Source of the DNA: Oscillospiraceae bacterium
GTDB lineage: Bacteria > Bacillota > Clostridia > Oscillospirales > Oscillospiraceae
DNA: 64,000 nt
Assembly: GCA_020025275.1 (NCBI GenBank)
Contig: JAHHSI010000002.1
Coordinates: 1 to 64,000 of the forward strand
Direction: 5' to 3'
Shown piece after piece: positions 17,973-27,830 of this stretch; position 1 is the stretch's first letter; each line of letters starts with the position of its first letter. The position numbers and the translations under genes are program-made. Below the pieces are notes generated by a model, which was not told the origin of the DNA, did no database searches, and saw only the letters and a list, made by a program, of their open reading frames with translations.

Positions 17973-18662
17973 TCATTTTCCATCTTTTTCAAATATTGTG
18001 TCGTCCATAGCGCAAATTTCGGCAAAATAGCGATAAAATGGCACCAATTCACTCAGCTCCGACACCACTTCCCCGGCTAATTCCGGGCGAAAGATCCGCT
18101 CATCCAGTGGTCCCTCAAATTGCAGCGACAGCCCTTTTTTCTGGAACCAAGGACGCAGCAGTTCATGGGGGGCGCCCTTCTCCCGGGCATAGTCCGGCCC
18201 TGTCAGCTGAAAGTGGCCCCGCCGCTCCATATCCCGCGCCAAGCGCAGCAGCTGCTCCGGATGCTCTTCCGCATGGCGGCGGAAATTGGCCATGGTTGCT
18301 GCCTTGGCACACCAGAAACCCAAACCGTAGCTGTAGTACTCCGGCGCAATCTCAAAGTAAAAGGTAGGGTGTCCCTGCCACGCTTCCTCCCCGGTGCGGA
18401 CGCTGAACCACAGGTGGTCCTTATACGGCCCCCGCCCGTGGAGACGCCGTGCATCCCGATAGATCCGGGAGACCTTCAGCATCAGCGGCTCATGGGGCAG
18501 TTTTTCCCGCAGACCGTCGTACACTTCCTGGGCCAGCGCCTTGGTGGGCTCCAGCAAGAACTGCTGATACTCCCCCTTATGCTCCATAAACCAGCCCCGC
18601 TCGTTGTTAAAGCGGATGCCCCACATAAAATCCACCGTCTCCTGACGATACCCTTCAAACAT
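17973..18662 (-). CDS. DUF2461-family protein
   Basis: 229 aa. The ATG at 18662 follows GGGAGGAAC and starts the family-like sequence MFEGYRQETVDFMWG. Other DUF2461-like features are NERGWFMEHK, KVSRIYRDARRLHGRGPYK and the HLWFSVR strand. The family is widespread and cytosolic, and its biochemical role is unknown. It ends 11 bases before the P-type ATPase promoter and has no visible terminator of its own. It may read into the riboswitch region, but the two genes are probably separate units. Confidence 0.85.
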   Translation of the reverse strand: MFEGYRQETVDFMWGIRFNNERGWFMEHKGEYQQFLLEPTKALAQEVYDGLREKLPHEPLMLKVSRIYRDARRLHGRGPYKDHLWFSVRTGEEAWQGHPTFYFEIAPEYYSYGLGFWCAKAATMANFRRHAEEHPEQLLRLARDMERRGHFQLTGPDYAREKGAPHELLRPWFQKKGLSLQFEGPLDERIFRPELAGEVVSELSELVPFYRYFAEICAMDDTIFEKDGK

Positions 18663-18895
18663 GACCGTTCCTCCCGGCATTTCTTTTTTGTCATTGTACG
18701 CCATGTTCGCCATGGATGCAAGGTGCATTTGCAACAGTTTTGTCGGCGCCTGTACTGCCCCCACGCCTCCGTGCCGCTGCAAGCCCCTGCATCACTCTGG
18801 GGTGCAGCAGCCTTTGCAGGCGGCATGGTCGGCAGACAATCCGCCTCTGGGCCTGCCTGTGCAGCTGCAACCGCCGGGCTCTTCTCTACCCGCAG

Positions 18896-18921
18896 AAAAG
18901 GGGATGCCGAAGCATCCCCTT
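18896..18921 (-). terminator. Terminator after the PLP aminotransferase
   Basis: AAGGGGATGC and GCATCCCC with a TTCG loop, followed by TTTT on the minus strand. Confidence 0.85.
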
Positions 18922-18936
18922 GATTCAGATCCGATC

Positions 18937-20127
18937 TTACCGGGCGTTGTAGGCCTTGATACCCAGTGCCAGCAGATCCATGGCCCGCTCCAGCTTCTCC
19001 TGCTCCAGCACATAGGCGATCCGCACCTCGTTTTTCCCCTTACCCGGTGTCTGATAGAAGGGCTCACCGGGGGCAAACATGACGGTATCTCCGTTGTCCT
19101 CAAACTCCTCCAGCAGCCAGTACTGGAACGCATCAGCGTCGTCCACCGGCAGGGCTGCCATGATATAGAAGGCACCCTTGGGGCACTTGCAGACTACACC
19201 GGGGATCTCCTGCAGCTTGCGCATCACCGTATCGCGGCGGCGCTTATACTCCTCCCGTACGGAGGCGAAATAGTCCCCGTCCACCTGATATAGGGCGGCA
19301 GACGCCACCTGATCCAGTGTGGCAACCGACAGACGGCTCTGGCACAGCTTCATGGCATTGGCCAGCAGATCTTTATTGTGTGTCAGCAGGCAGCCGATGC
19401 GGGCACCGCAGGCGGAAAACCGCTTGGACACGGTATCAATGACAATCACGTTCTCCCCGGCATCGGCGTAAGCGCCGAAGGACTGCAGCGGTTCGCCAGC
19501 ATAGACAAATTCACGGTATGCCTCGTCGCCAATGAGGAACAAATCATGCTCCTTGGCCACGTCCACCAGCATACGCATTTCCTCCTCTGTCAGCACCGTA
19601 CCGGTGGGATTGCCGGGATTGGTGCAGAGAATGGCACGGGTATGCTCGTTGATGCACGCCTCGATCTTGGCGCGGTCGGCGTAGTGATAGCCCTCTTCCG
19701 GGCAGGTGGGGATACCATGGATCTTGGCCCCGCAGAGGTTGACCATGGTGCTGTAATTGGGATAGAACGGCTCGGGAATGGCAATCTCGTCTCCATCTTC
19801 CAAAATGCAGTTGAAGATGATCTGCAGCGCCTCGCTGCCGCCGGTGGTGATCAGGATCTCACTCTCGTCATAGTGGATGTCCAGATCGTCATAGTACTTC
19901 TGCACCGCAGAAATCAACTCCGGAATGCCGGGGGACGGAGCATAGGCCAGCACCGACTGATGAAAATTTTTCACCGCATCAAAATAGGCCGGCGGCGTGG
20001 CAATATCCGGCTGTCCGATGTTGAGATGGTAGATATTGCGGCCCTTGGCCTCGGCAGCTACGGCATACGGATGAAACTTACGCATGGGCGATAGTCCGCA
20101 CTGCTGTACACGGCTGGAAATTTTCAT
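18937..20127 (-). CDS. PLP-dependent aminotransferase, class I/II (aspartate aminotransferase fold)
   Basis: 396 aa. The ATG at 20127 was chosen over upstream codons because AGGAGG lies 7 bases before it. Fold-type I features: LNIGQPDIATPP near the N-terminus, TTGGSEAL (phosphate-binding), NPGNPTG (Asn that contacts the PLP ring), and SKRFSACGARIG with the Schiff-base Lys near residue 235. The C-terminal small domain ends near AYVLEQEKL. The substrate pair is not readable; aspartate, aromatic or branched-chain amino acids are all possible. It is monocistronic, downstream of mreB but separated by the mreB terminator. Confidence 0.9.
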   Translation of the reverse strand: MKISSRVQQCGLSPMRKFHPYAVAAEAKGRNIYHLNIGQPDIATPPAYFDAVKNFHQSVLAYAPSPGIPELISAVQKYYDDLDIHYDESEILITTGGSEALQIIFNCILEDGDEIAIPEPFYPNYSTMVNLCGAKIHGIPTCPEEGYHYADRAKIEACINEHTRAILCTNPGNPTGTVLTEEEMRMLVDVAKEHDLFLIGDEAYREFVYAGEPLQSFGAYADAGENVIVIDTVSKRFSACGARIGCLLTHNKDLLANAMKLCQSRLSVATLDQVASAALYQVDGDYFASVREEYKRRRDTVMRKLQEIPGVVCKCPKGAFYIMAALPVDDADAFQYWLLEEFEDNGDTVMFAPGEPFYQTPGKGKNEVRIAYVLEQEKLERAMDLLALGIKAYNAR

Positions 20128-20229
20128 AAGATTGCCTCCTAATTTGTTCATATAGTTCATCTGTGTTCCGTACAGAAACTATTGTTTATAATCTTATTCA
20201 TTTTTCTTAAAATGTCAAGACGCTCCGAC

Positions 20230-20269
20230 AAAAAAGACCGCAAACTGCACAAAACAGTTTGCGGTCTTT
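20230..20269 (-). terminator. Terminator after mreB
   Basis: A 14-bp stem AAAGACCGCAAACTG with loop and a TTTTTT run on the minus strand, just past the mreB stop. Confidence 0.9.
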
Positions 20270-20283
20270 AGACTGCGATTCGA

Positions 20284-21315
20284 TTAGTTCATCTGGCGTC
20301 TGCGGGACAGGTTCACCGTGCCGTCACGCATGGAGCTGACCCACTCCAAGCTTCTGCCGGTACCCTCCGCCACGCAGGAGATGGCGTCCTCGGCCACCAC
20401 TGTCTGGATGCCGGTACGGGAGGTGATCAGCTTGTCAAAGCCCTCCACCAGACTGCCGCCGCCGGTCATAACGATGCCGTTATCGGAAATATCCGCCACC
20501 AGCTCCGGAGGCGTGCGCTCCAGAACACCGTGAATGGCCTCCAGGATCCGCTCCACAGGCTCTTCAAAGGCCTCCATCATCTCGCTGGAGGTGACACGGA
20601 TGCTCTTGGGCAGGCCGGTCATCAGGCAGCGGCCCTTGATCTCAATGGAGGTCTCCTCCTCCTTGGGATAGACGCAGCCGATCTCGATCTTCAGCAGCTC
20701 GGCCGTGCGCTCACCGATCAGCATATTGTGTTTGCGGCGCATATACTTGACGATGGACTCGTTGAACTGGTCGCCGGCCACCTTGATGGAGGCAGACTCC
20801 ACCACGCCGGACAGAGAGATCACGGCGATGTCGGCCGTACCGCCACCAATGTCCACCACCATATGGCCGTCAGGCTTGGCAATATCGATGCCGGCACCAA
20901 TAGCTGCGGCCACCGGCTCCTCAATAAGATAGACACGGCGTGCACCGGCCTGGATCCCGGCGTCGATCACGGCGCGCTCCTCTACCTCCGTGATGCCGGA
21001 GGGAACGCAGATGATGACACGGGGCTTGATGAAATGGAAACCGCCGGACACCTTGCGGATGAACTCCTTGAGCATCCGCTCGGTCATGTCATAGTCGGAA
21101 ATCACGCCCTCACGCAGGGGACGGATGGCCACAATGTTGCCGGGGGTACGGCCCAGCATTGCCTGAGCATCGGCGCCCACCTTCAAAAGGCGGCCGTCAT
21201 TTTTGTCGATAGCGACCACGCTGGGCTCGTTGAGCACCACGCCCTTATCCTTCACATATACCAGTACCGATGCGGTACCCAAGTCAATGCCGATATCTTT
21301 TGCCAGTGAACACAT
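20284..21315 (-). CDS. mreB: Rod-shape-determining actin homologue MreB/Mbl
   Basis: 343 aa, full length. Actin-fold nucleotide motifs are visible: DIGIDLGTASVLVYVKDKG (phosphate 1), VDIGGGTADIAVISLSG (phosphate 2) and TGGGSLVEGFDKLI (adenosine). It forms membrane-attached filaments that guide lateral wall synthesis. The ATG at 21315 (MCSLAKDIG) was preferred to the GTG at 21324 because GAGG then sits 9 bases upstream. It is a lone gene, not next to mreC/mreD, so it is likely one of several paralogues (MreB, Mbl or MreBH). Confidence 0.93.
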   Translation of the reverse strand: MCSLAKDIGIDLGTASVLVYVKDKGVVLNEPSVVAIDKNDGRLLKVGADAQAMLGRTPGNIVAIRPLREGVISDYDMTERMLKEFIRKVSGGFHFIKPRVIICVPSGITEVEERAVIDAGIQAGARRVYLIEEPVAAAIGAGIDIAKPDGHMVVDIGGGTADIAVISLSGVVESASIKVAGDQFNESIVKYMRRKHNMLIGERTAELLKIEIGCVYPKEEETSIEIKGRCLMTGLPKSIRVTSSEMMEAFEEPVERILEAIHGVLERTPPELVADISDNGIVMTGGGSLVEGFDKLITSRTGIQTVVAEDAISCVAEGTGRSLEWVSSMRDGTVNLSRRRQMN

Positions 21316-21416
21316 AAGCTGCACCTCATTTTAATTCTTTATGTATCGTTGACGAAATCCGGGCCACAGCGCTTCGCTCTATAGCTGATTTCTTCCGTTT
21401 TTATCTCCGAATGCTA

Positions 21417-21445
21417 ATTATACTGGTGTTTTCTACAATTTGCAA
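21417..21445 (-). promoter_or_regulatory. mreB promoter
   Basis: TTGCAA and TATAAT on the minus strand with a 17-base spacer, about 100 bases before the mreB start. Confidence 0.75.
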
Positions 21446-21547
21446 GCTATTTTCGCCCTTTTGTAGGTGATTGCCTGCAATTTTCCAATTTGTTCATTTT
21501 TTCTTTTCTGTTTCCGCCCTGTTTCGGCTGTTTTTACAGGGTTACAT

Positions 21548-21591
21548 AAAAATTGCCGCCGTATGCGGCGCATATGGGATAGTTTATCCCA
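21548..21591 (-). terminator. Terminator region after comF
   Basis: On the minus strand a TGGGATA/TATCCCA hairpin (21575-21591) is followed by a CGCCG/CGGCG hairpin and TTTTT (21548-21571). It closes the radC-to-comF run. Confidence 0.7.
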
Positions 21592-21618
21592 CTCGTCTTC
21601 CCTTTATGCCGTTTTCTT

Positions 21619-22281
21619 TCATCCACGCCCGCAGGCCAGTGTGATACACACCACATCGGCGGCACCGGCCTCCCGCAGCACACGGACGCACTCCCCCAGC
21701 GTCGAGCCGGTGGTCAGGATATCATCCACCAACAGCAGGCGGCGGCCCTGCACATTTTCGGCCACCGCCTCGTAGACGCCCAATACATTGGCCCGCCGCG
21801 CCGACGCCTCCTCCAGTCCCGACTGCGGCGGATTGTCCACCACCTTGCGCAGCGTCTGCACCGGCTGGGTATGCCAATCCACACACATACTGGCGGCCAG
21901 CAGACGGCTCTGGTCAAAGCCCCTCTTTTTCAGCCGCTTTCGGGACACCGGCACCCACGTGATGGTGTCGAAGCAGCCCGGATAGCTTTCGGCGGCGCAC
22001 TGCGCCATCAGGCGGCCGAAATAATCCAGACCGCCGGTTTTTCCGTGAAACTTATACTGCAGCAGCGCTTCCCGAACCGCTCCTTCATAGTAAAGCGGGG
22101 CTGCACACCGGCCATAGGGCCCTTCCTGCACCGCCTGTTCCCCGGTGATCGGCAGCGCCTTTTCACACGCAGCACACACCAAGTCCCGCCCCGTCATACA
22201 GCCGCAAAACGGGCAGTGCCGGGGAAAAAAGAAATTCAGAACCTCCTGATTCCAGCGGTTCAGCTGCTCGTTGAAGCTCAT
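21619..22281 (-). CDS. comF: ComF-family phosphoribosyltransferase-like protein
   Basis: 220 aa. The N-terminus carries a four-Cys zinc site (CPFCG and CAACE). The C-terminal PRTase domain has the PRPP-binding loop LLLVDDILTTGSTL. Family members (ComFC) are needed for natural transformation in B. subtilis and relatives; the exact reaction is not settled. The ATG overlaps the recD2 stop (ATGA at 22278-22281), so it is translated with the helicase. That places a DNA-uptake protein next to a recombination helicase. Confidence 0.9.
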   Translation of the reverse strand: MSFNEQLNRWNQEVLNFFFPRHCPFCGCMTGRDLVCAACEKALPITGEQAVQEGPYGRCAAPLYYEGAVREALLQYKFHGKTGGLDYFGRLMAQCAAESYPGCFDTITWVPVSRKRLKKRGFDQSRLLAASMCVDWHTQPVQTLRKVVDNPPQSGLEEASARRANVLGVYEAVAENVQGRRLLLVDDILTTGSTLGECVRVLREAGAADVVCITLACGRG

Positions 22282-24488
22282 CGGCGGCCTCCATCCCTCA
22301 GTCGGCGGCGCAATCCGCTGTAGCGCCGCTGCTGGCGGTCATTGGCCGCCATGCGTCCGGGCACCACATCGTCCCCCACCAGCACCAGCAATTCCCTCGC
22401 CCGTGTAAGCGCCGTATAGAGCACGCCCCGCACCATCAGGGACGGTGCCGCCGGCGCGCTGACCAAAACGGCAGCCCGGTACTCGCTGCCCTGCGCTTTA
22501 TGTACGGTAATGGCGTAGGCCATGTCCAGCTGACTCAGGAGCTCGGCGGTATACACCGCCGTGCGCTCATCAAAACGGATGGTGATCAGCTCGCCGGACG
22601 GGTCGATGTCCGTAATGGTGCCCACATCTCCGTTGAAGATCCCGCTGCCGGCACTGCCGTCCTCTTTCTCCCAGATCACGTCGTAGTTGTTTTTTGTCTG
22701 GATCACCCGATCCCCCACTCGGAAAATCTGGTCGCCCCACACCTTCTGCCGCTTCCCCGCCCCGGGCGGATTCAGGGCCGCCTGCAAGGCGCGGTTGAGA
22801 TTCACCGTGCCGGTCTCTCCCTTCCGCGTGGGACTGAGCACTTGGATCTCGTCAGCGGGGATTCCCATTTTGTCAGGCAATCGGGTTTTACACAGCTCCA
22901 CCACCGTCTGCACCAGGCGCTCCGGTGTCCGGCGGCAGAGGAAAAAGAAGTCCCCCTGATTGCTGTGGAGATCCGGAGCGCTGCCCAGATTCACGGCGTG
23001 GGCGTTTCGGATAATGGCGGAGCGCTCCGCCTGCCGAAACACCTCCCGCAGGCAGATATTGGGGATCACGTTGCTCCGCAGCAGATCCCCCAGCACGTTG
23101 CCCGCCCCCACGGAGGGCAGCTGATCCGGGTCACCGACCATGATGAGGCGGCACCCCGGCCGCAGCGCCATCAGCAGTGCCTGCATCAGCCGCAGATCCA
23201 CCATACTCATCTCGTCCACGATGACTGCATCCGCTTCCAGCGGGTCCGATCCGCATTTGCGGAAGGTGACCTCGCCGGTCAGCTCGTTAAAGGCCATCCC
23301 CAGCGCCCGGTGAATGGTCTGTGCCTCGGCGCAGCATACCTCACCCAAGCGCTGGGCCGCACGCCCGGTGGGTGCCAGCAGCAGCACGTCCAGTCCCATT
23401 CCCTTCAGCAATCCCAAAATTGCCTGCACGGTGGTGGTTTTACCGGTACCGGGGCCGCCGGTCAGAAGCACTACGCCCTCCTGCGCCGTCAGCAGCACGG
23501 CCTCTTTTTGCTGCGGCGCGTACTGGATCCCCTCATGGCGCTGGGTCATCTCAATAATGCCCTCCACCCGGCTGCGCAGGGGCGGCTGCGGGATCTCTTT
23601 CATGGCCAGCAGCTTTTCCGCCACGTAGACCTCCGCCTCGTAGTAGTCCCGGAGATAGCAGCCCACCACGTTGGCAATGGGCTCCTGCACCACCACATGG
23701 CGCTCCAAAAGACCATCCAGGGCCATCTCGACGGCGTCCATGGGCAGATCGATCATCTGTGCGGTGGCCGCCAGCAGCTTCTCCCGTGGGAGAAAGACGT
23801 GGCCGTTATTTAAATTGTAGGTCAGCTCATATTCAATGGCCGCCTCCACCCGGCAGGGGGCATCGGCGCCGACCTCCATGCTCAGGGCGATCTCGTCCAC
23901 AAAGCCGAAATCCACCCCATAGCGCTCCCCGGAGAGGAGATAGGGGTTCTCCTTCAGCTTCGGCAGCGCATCGCCGCCGTAGCTGCGGTAGAGCTGCATG
24001 GCCAGATGCACCGGCAGCTCATAGCGGGCCATAAACTCCATCACACGCCGCAGGCCGGTCAGCTGGCGAAAGGCGTTGGAGATCTCCATTGCCTTTTTGG
24101 CGGTGATGCCCTTGATGGTTTTCATTCGCTCCGGCTCATCCTCCAGCACCGTCAGGGTCTCTGCGCCGAATCGCTCCACCAGCCGAGCTGCCGTGGCCGG
24201 GCCGATGCCCTTGACGATCCCGCTGGCGAGATAGGAGACGATCTCATCCTCCCCCTCCGGCATCCGCCGCTCGACGATTTCCGCCGCCATCTGCGGGCCA
24301 TAACTGGGGTGGTTCACCCACGTACCGGTGACCGTCATGGACTCCCCGGCACCGACGCAGGGAATACAGCCCACCACGGTGATCTCCTCTCCCAGATCCG
24401 TCACCAGGGAGAGCACCGTATAGCCGTTCTCCTCATTTTGAAAAATTACCTGTTGTACGGTGCCCTCCACCGTGCTTTGCCGCTCCAT
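22278..24488 (-). CDS. recD2: RecD2-type ATP-dependent DNA helicase
   Basis: 736 aa, the usual RecD2 length. An N-terminal OB/helix-hairpin-helix region (GIVKGIGPATAARLVERFG, about 90-110) is followed by an SF1B helicase core: Walker A GGPGTGKTTT (about 340), Walker B DEMSMVD, GDPDQLPSVG, and the C-terminal TVHKAQGSEY. It unwinds 5' to 3' in repair and recombination without RecBC partners. The start lies 12 bases after the small membrane protein gene, and the stop overlaps comF. Confidence 0.93.
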   Translation of the reverse strand: MERQSTVEGTVQQVIFQNEENGYTVLSLVTDLGEEITVVGCIPCVGAGESMTVTGTWVNHPSYGPQMAAEIVERRMPEGEDEIVSYLASGIVKGIGPATAARLVERFGAETLTVLEDEPERMKTIKGITAKKAMEISNAFRQLTGLRRVMEFMARYELPVHLAMQLYRSYGGDALPKLKENPYLLSGERYGVDFGFVDEIALSMEVGADAPCRVEAAIEYELTYNLNNGHVFLPREKLLAATAQMIDLPMDAVEMALDGLLERHVVVQEPIANVVGCYLRDYYEAEVYVAEKLLAMKEIPQPPLRSRVEGIIEMTQRHEGIQYAPQQKEAVLLTAQEGVVLLTGGPGTGKTTTVQAILGLLKGMGLDVLLLAPTGRAAQRLGEVCCAEAQTIHRALGMAFNELTGEVTFRKCGSDPLEADAVIVDEMSMVDLRLMQALLMALRPGCRLIMVGDPDQLPSVGAGNVLGDLLRSNVIPNICLREVFRQAERSAIIRNAHAVNLGSAPDLHSNQGDFFFLCRRTPERLVQTVVELCKTRLPDKMGIPADEIQVLSPTRKGETGTVNLNRALQAALNPPGAGKRQKVWGDQIFRVGDRVIQTKNNYDVIWEKEDGSAGSGIFNGDVGTITDIDPSGELITIRFDERTAVYTAELLSQLDMAYAITVHKAQGSEYRAAVLVSAPAAPSLMVRGVLYTALTRARELLVLVGDDVVPGRMAANDRQQRRYSGLRRRLRDGGRR

Positions 24489-24500
24489 TTTTTCACCTCT

Positions 24501-24830
24501 TCAGTACAATTGCTCCTCGATTTCCTCGGGGTAGATCAGCTTGACGCCTGCCCGATCCCGCACCAGCAGTGCCGCACGGCGCAAGCTCTCCGCATCCATG
24601 CCGCAATCCACCAGCAACAGCGGGCCGTCGCAGTGCAGCTGCCGCTGCAGCCGCACTGCCTGATCCACCGCATACTCCATCTCCTCCGCCGCCCCGGAGA
24701 GCGGCAGGGCCACGATCCCGCGAATGGTTTTTTTCTTCTCGGCAAACAGCAGACTTGCCGCGCCCCAAACGATGGACAGCACGCCTACCGCGGCCAAAAA
24801 CGCCACCAGCGCTTCCTGCACTTCCAGCAT
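24501..24830 (-). CDS. Small single-pass membrane protein, unknown family
   Basis: About 109 aa. One hydrophobic helix at residues 7-30 (ALVAFLAAVGVLSIVWGAAS) is followed by a basic KKK and a soluble domain with LVDCGMDAESLRRAALLVRD, an alpha/beta-looking segment. The ATG at 24830 leaves GAGGTG at a proper distance; the ATG at 24836 is an alternative. It sits between uvrA and recD2 and is 12 bases from recD2. No function is recognised. Confidence 0.65.
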   Translation of the reverse strand: MLEVQEALVAFLAAVGVLSIVWGAASLLFAEKKKTIRGIVALPLSGAAEEMEYAVDQAVRLQRQLHCDGPLLLVDCGMDAESLRRAALLVRDRAGVKLIYPEEIEEQLY

Positions 24831-25001
24831 CCCCATCACCTCACCCCAGTGTATGCAGCCGGGTGCCCAGAGGTTTTCCGGGGGCCGCTTTTCACGGGGC
24901 ACGGTGCTTACAGGCCCGTCATTTTTCGTTTTTTAGTGTCCATCCACAGCTCTGGGGCCAACATCCTGTCTGACGCAATGCCTGATACGGCCCTCACCGG
25001 C

Positions 25002-27830
25002 TCACATCTCCAACATCCGGCGGAGATAGCGTCCCGTGTAGCTGGCCTCGCACGCAGCCACCTCTTCCGGCGTTCCGGTGCAGACCACCGTACCGCCGCC
25101 GCTGCCGCCTTCGGGGCCCAGATCGATCAGGTGGTCGGCGCATTTGATCACATCCAGATTGTGCTCGATCACCAACACCGTATTTCCCGCATCCACCAGT
25201 CGCTGCAGCACCAGCAGCAGCTTGCGCACATCGTCGGTATGGAGACCCGTGGTGGGCTCATCCAAAATATAGATCGTACGCCCCGTGGAGCGGCGTGCCA
25301 GCTCTGTGGCCAGCTTGACACGCTGCGCCTCCCCGCCGGACAGGGTGGTGGAGGACTGGCCCAGCTTGACATAGCCAAGACCCACATCACAGAGCGTCTG
25401 CAGCATCCCGGCAATCTTCGGCACGGGGGCGAAAAAGTCCCGTGCCTCCTCCGCCGTCATATCCAGCACATCGGCAATATTCTTGCCCTTGTAGCGCACC
25501 TCCAGTGTCTCCCGGTTATAGCGCCGCCCCTTGCACACTTCGCAGGGTACGTACACATCCGGCAGGAAATGCATCTCGATTTTCAACATCCCATCGCCGG
25601 AGCACGCCTCACAGCGGCCGCCCCGTGTATTGAAGGAAAACCGCCCGGGACCGTAGCCCCGCGCCTTCGCCTCCTGCGTGGCGGCGAAAAGATTGCGGAT
25701 CTCGTTGAACAGGTTGGTGTAGGTAGCCGGGTTGGAGCGGGGTGTACGCCCGATGGGACTCTGGTCAATGTCGATGACCTTATCCAGATGCTCCAATCCC
25801 TCCATGGCGCGATGCTTGCCGGGGCGGGCCTTCATGCGGTTGAGCTCGACCCCCAGCTTCTTATAGATGATCTCATTGACCAGTGAAGATTTTCCGCTGC
25901 CGGAGACACCTGTGACGCAGGTAAAGGTGCCCAGAGGGATGGATACGTCGATATTTTGCAGATTGTTTTCCGCTGCCCCCCGCACCGTCAGCCAATGGCC
26001 GTTGCCCGGACGGCGCTGTGCCGGGACCTCGATGCGCTTTTTCCCGCTGAGGTACTGGCCCGTCAGGCTGTTGGGGTCGGCCATCACCTCCGACGGCGTA
26101 CCGCAGGAGACCACCTGACCGCCGTGGGCGCCGGCGCCGGGGCCGATGTCGATGAGATAGTCTGCCGAGCGCATGGTATCCTCATCATGCTCCACCACGA
26201 TAAGCGTATTGCCCAGGTCCCGCAAGCGGTGTAGCGTGGCCAGCAGCTTGTCGTTGTCCCGCTGGTGCAGACCGATGGACGGCTCATCCAGAATATAGAG
26301 CACCCCTGTCAGGCCCGAGCCGATCTGCGTTGCCAGACGGATGCGCTGACTCTCGCCGCCGGAGAGTGTTCCCGATGATCGATCCAGCGTCAGATAGCTT
26401 AGCCCCACCGATTCCAAAAAGCCCAGCCGTGCCCGGATCTCTTTCAAAATGCGCTCTGCGATCAGCATCTGCGTCTCGCTGAGCCGCAGCTCGTCGAAAA
26501 ACGCCACCTCCCGGTCCACGCTCAGTGCCGTGATCTGGTGGATCGACAGGCCGCCCACCGTCACCGCCAGCGCCTCCGGGCGCAGACGCTGCCCATGGCA
26601 GTCGGGGCAGGGGCACTCGTTCATAAACTCCTCGATCTCCCGCTTGGAAGCGTCGCTCTGCGTCTCCTGCAGCCGTCGCTCCAGATTATTTGCCACGCCC
26701 TCAAAGGCCTGATAGAGCACACCTTTGCCTCGGGGCTGATCGTAATGCAGCTCCAGTTTCTCCCCCTTGGTGCCATAGAGAATGATCTCCTTCACCTCCG
26801 GGGACAGTTCTTCCACCGGGGTGCGCAGCGAGAAATGGTACTTCTTGGCCAGTGCCTCAAAGTACATCCGGGAGATACCGTCAGAGCGGATGGAATTCCA
26901 GCCCGGCGCCACAATGGCCCCCTCCAGAATGGACAACTTTTCATCCGGAATAATGAGCGCCGGATCGGCCTTCAGCCGACTGCCCAAGCCCATACAGGTG
27001 GGGCAGGCGCCATACGGACTGTTGAAGGAAAACATCCGGGGCGTCAGCTCCTCGATGGAAATGCCGCACTCATCGCAGGCGTAGTTCTGTGAGAAAGTGA
27101 GATCCTGCTCTTCCCGCAGAAGATTCACCACCACAATGCCGCCGGAGAGTGCCGAGGCCGTCTCCACCGAGTCCGTGAGACGCTGCTGGATATTGTCACG
27201 GACGATCAGACGGTCCACCACCACCTCGATGTTGTGTTTCTTATTTTTCTCCGGCTTGATCTCCTCACTCAGCTCGTAAAGACTGCCGTCCACCCGCACA
27301 CGGGCATAGCCGCTGCGCCGGGCATCCTCCAGCACCTTGGCGTGCTCTCCCTTGCGGCCACGGATGACCGGGGAGAGGATCTGGATCCGTGTCCCCTCCG
27401 GCAATGCCATGATCTGATCGATGATCTGGTCGATGGTCTGCTGGCGGATCTCCTTGCCGCACTTAGGGCAGTGGGGCGTCCCCACCCGTGCCCATAACAG
27501 GCGGAGATAGTCGTAGATCTCCGTCACCGTGCCCACCGTGGAACGGGGGTTTTTGCTGGTGGTTTTTTGGTCAATGGAAATGGCGGGGGACAAACCATCG
27601 ATGTAGTCCACATCCGGCTTGTCCATCTGGCCCAAAAACATCCGGGCATAGGAGCTGAGGCTCTCCACATACCGGCGCTGGCCCTCGGCGTAGATGGTAT
27701 CAAACGCCAGCGAGGACTTGCCGCTGCCGGACAGGCCCGTCATGACCACTAATTGATCCCGGGGAATGGTCACATCCACATTTTTGAGATTGTTCTCCCG
27801 GGCACCTTTGACATAAATTTTATCCTGCAT
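25002..27830 (-). CDS. uvrA: Excinuclease ABC subunit A
   Basis: 942 aa. The ATG at 27830 (MQDKIYVKGARENNLKN) follows AAGGGAG; the longer open frame upstream is not uvrA. Two ABC ATPase modules: Walker A GLSGSGKSSL (about 30) and GVSGSGKSSL (about 640), signature LSGGESQRIRL and LSGGEAQRVKL. Zinc sites are CPKCGKE and CEACSGDG, and an insertion domain holds CDECG. UvrA scans DNA for bulky lesions and loads UvrB, whose gene lies just upstream on the same strand. Confidence 0.97.
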   Translation of the reverse strand: MQDKIYVKGARENNLKNVDVTIPRDQLVVMTGLSGSGKSSLAFDTIYAEGQRRYVESLSSYARMFLGQMDKPDVDYIDGLSPAISIDQKTTSKNPRSTVGTVTEIYDYLRLLWARVGTPHCPKCGKEIRQQTIDQIIDQIMALPEGTRIQILSPVIRGRKGEHAKVLEDARRSGYARVRVDGSLYELSEEIKPEKNKKHNIEVVVDRLIVRDNIQQRLTDSVETASALSGGIVVVNLLREEQDLTFSQNYACDECGISIEELTPRMFSFNSPYGACPTCMGLGSRLKADPALIIPDEKLSILEGAIVAPGWNSIRSDGISRMYFEALAKKYHFSLRTPVEELSPEVKEIILYGTKGEKLELHYDQPRGKGVLYQAFEGVANNLERRLQETQSDASKREIEEFMNECPCPDCHGQRLRPEALAVTVGGLSIHQITALSVDREVAFFDELRLSETQMLIAERILKEIRARLGFLESVGLSYLTLDRSSGTLSGGESQRIRLATQIGSGLTGVLYILDEPSIGLHQRDNDKLLATLHRLRDLGNTLIVVEHDEDTMRSADYLIDIGPGAGAHGGQVVSCGTPSEVMADPNSLTGQYLSGKKRIEVPAQRRPGNGHWLTVRGAAENNLQNIDVSIPLGTFTCVTGVSGSGKSSLVNEIIYKKLGVELNRMKARPGKHRAMEGLEHLDKVIDIDQSPIGRTPRSNPATYTNLFNEIRNLFAATQEAKARGYGPGRFSFNTRGGRCEACSGDGMLKIEMHFLPDVYVPCEVCKGRRYNRETLEVRYKGKNIADVLDMTAEEARDFFAPVPKIAGMLQTLCDVGLGYVKLGQSSTTLSGGEAQRVKLATELARRSTGRTIYILDEPTTGLHTDDVRKLLLVLQRLVDAGNTVLVIEHNLDVIKCADHLIDLGPEGGSGGGTVVCTGTPEEVAACEASYTGRYLRRMLEM

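Noticed and set aside
20185..20218. A promoter for the PLP aminotransferase (TTGACA and TATAAA)
   Set aside because: The spacer would be 22 bases, outside the normal range; a different -10 could be used but none is convincing.
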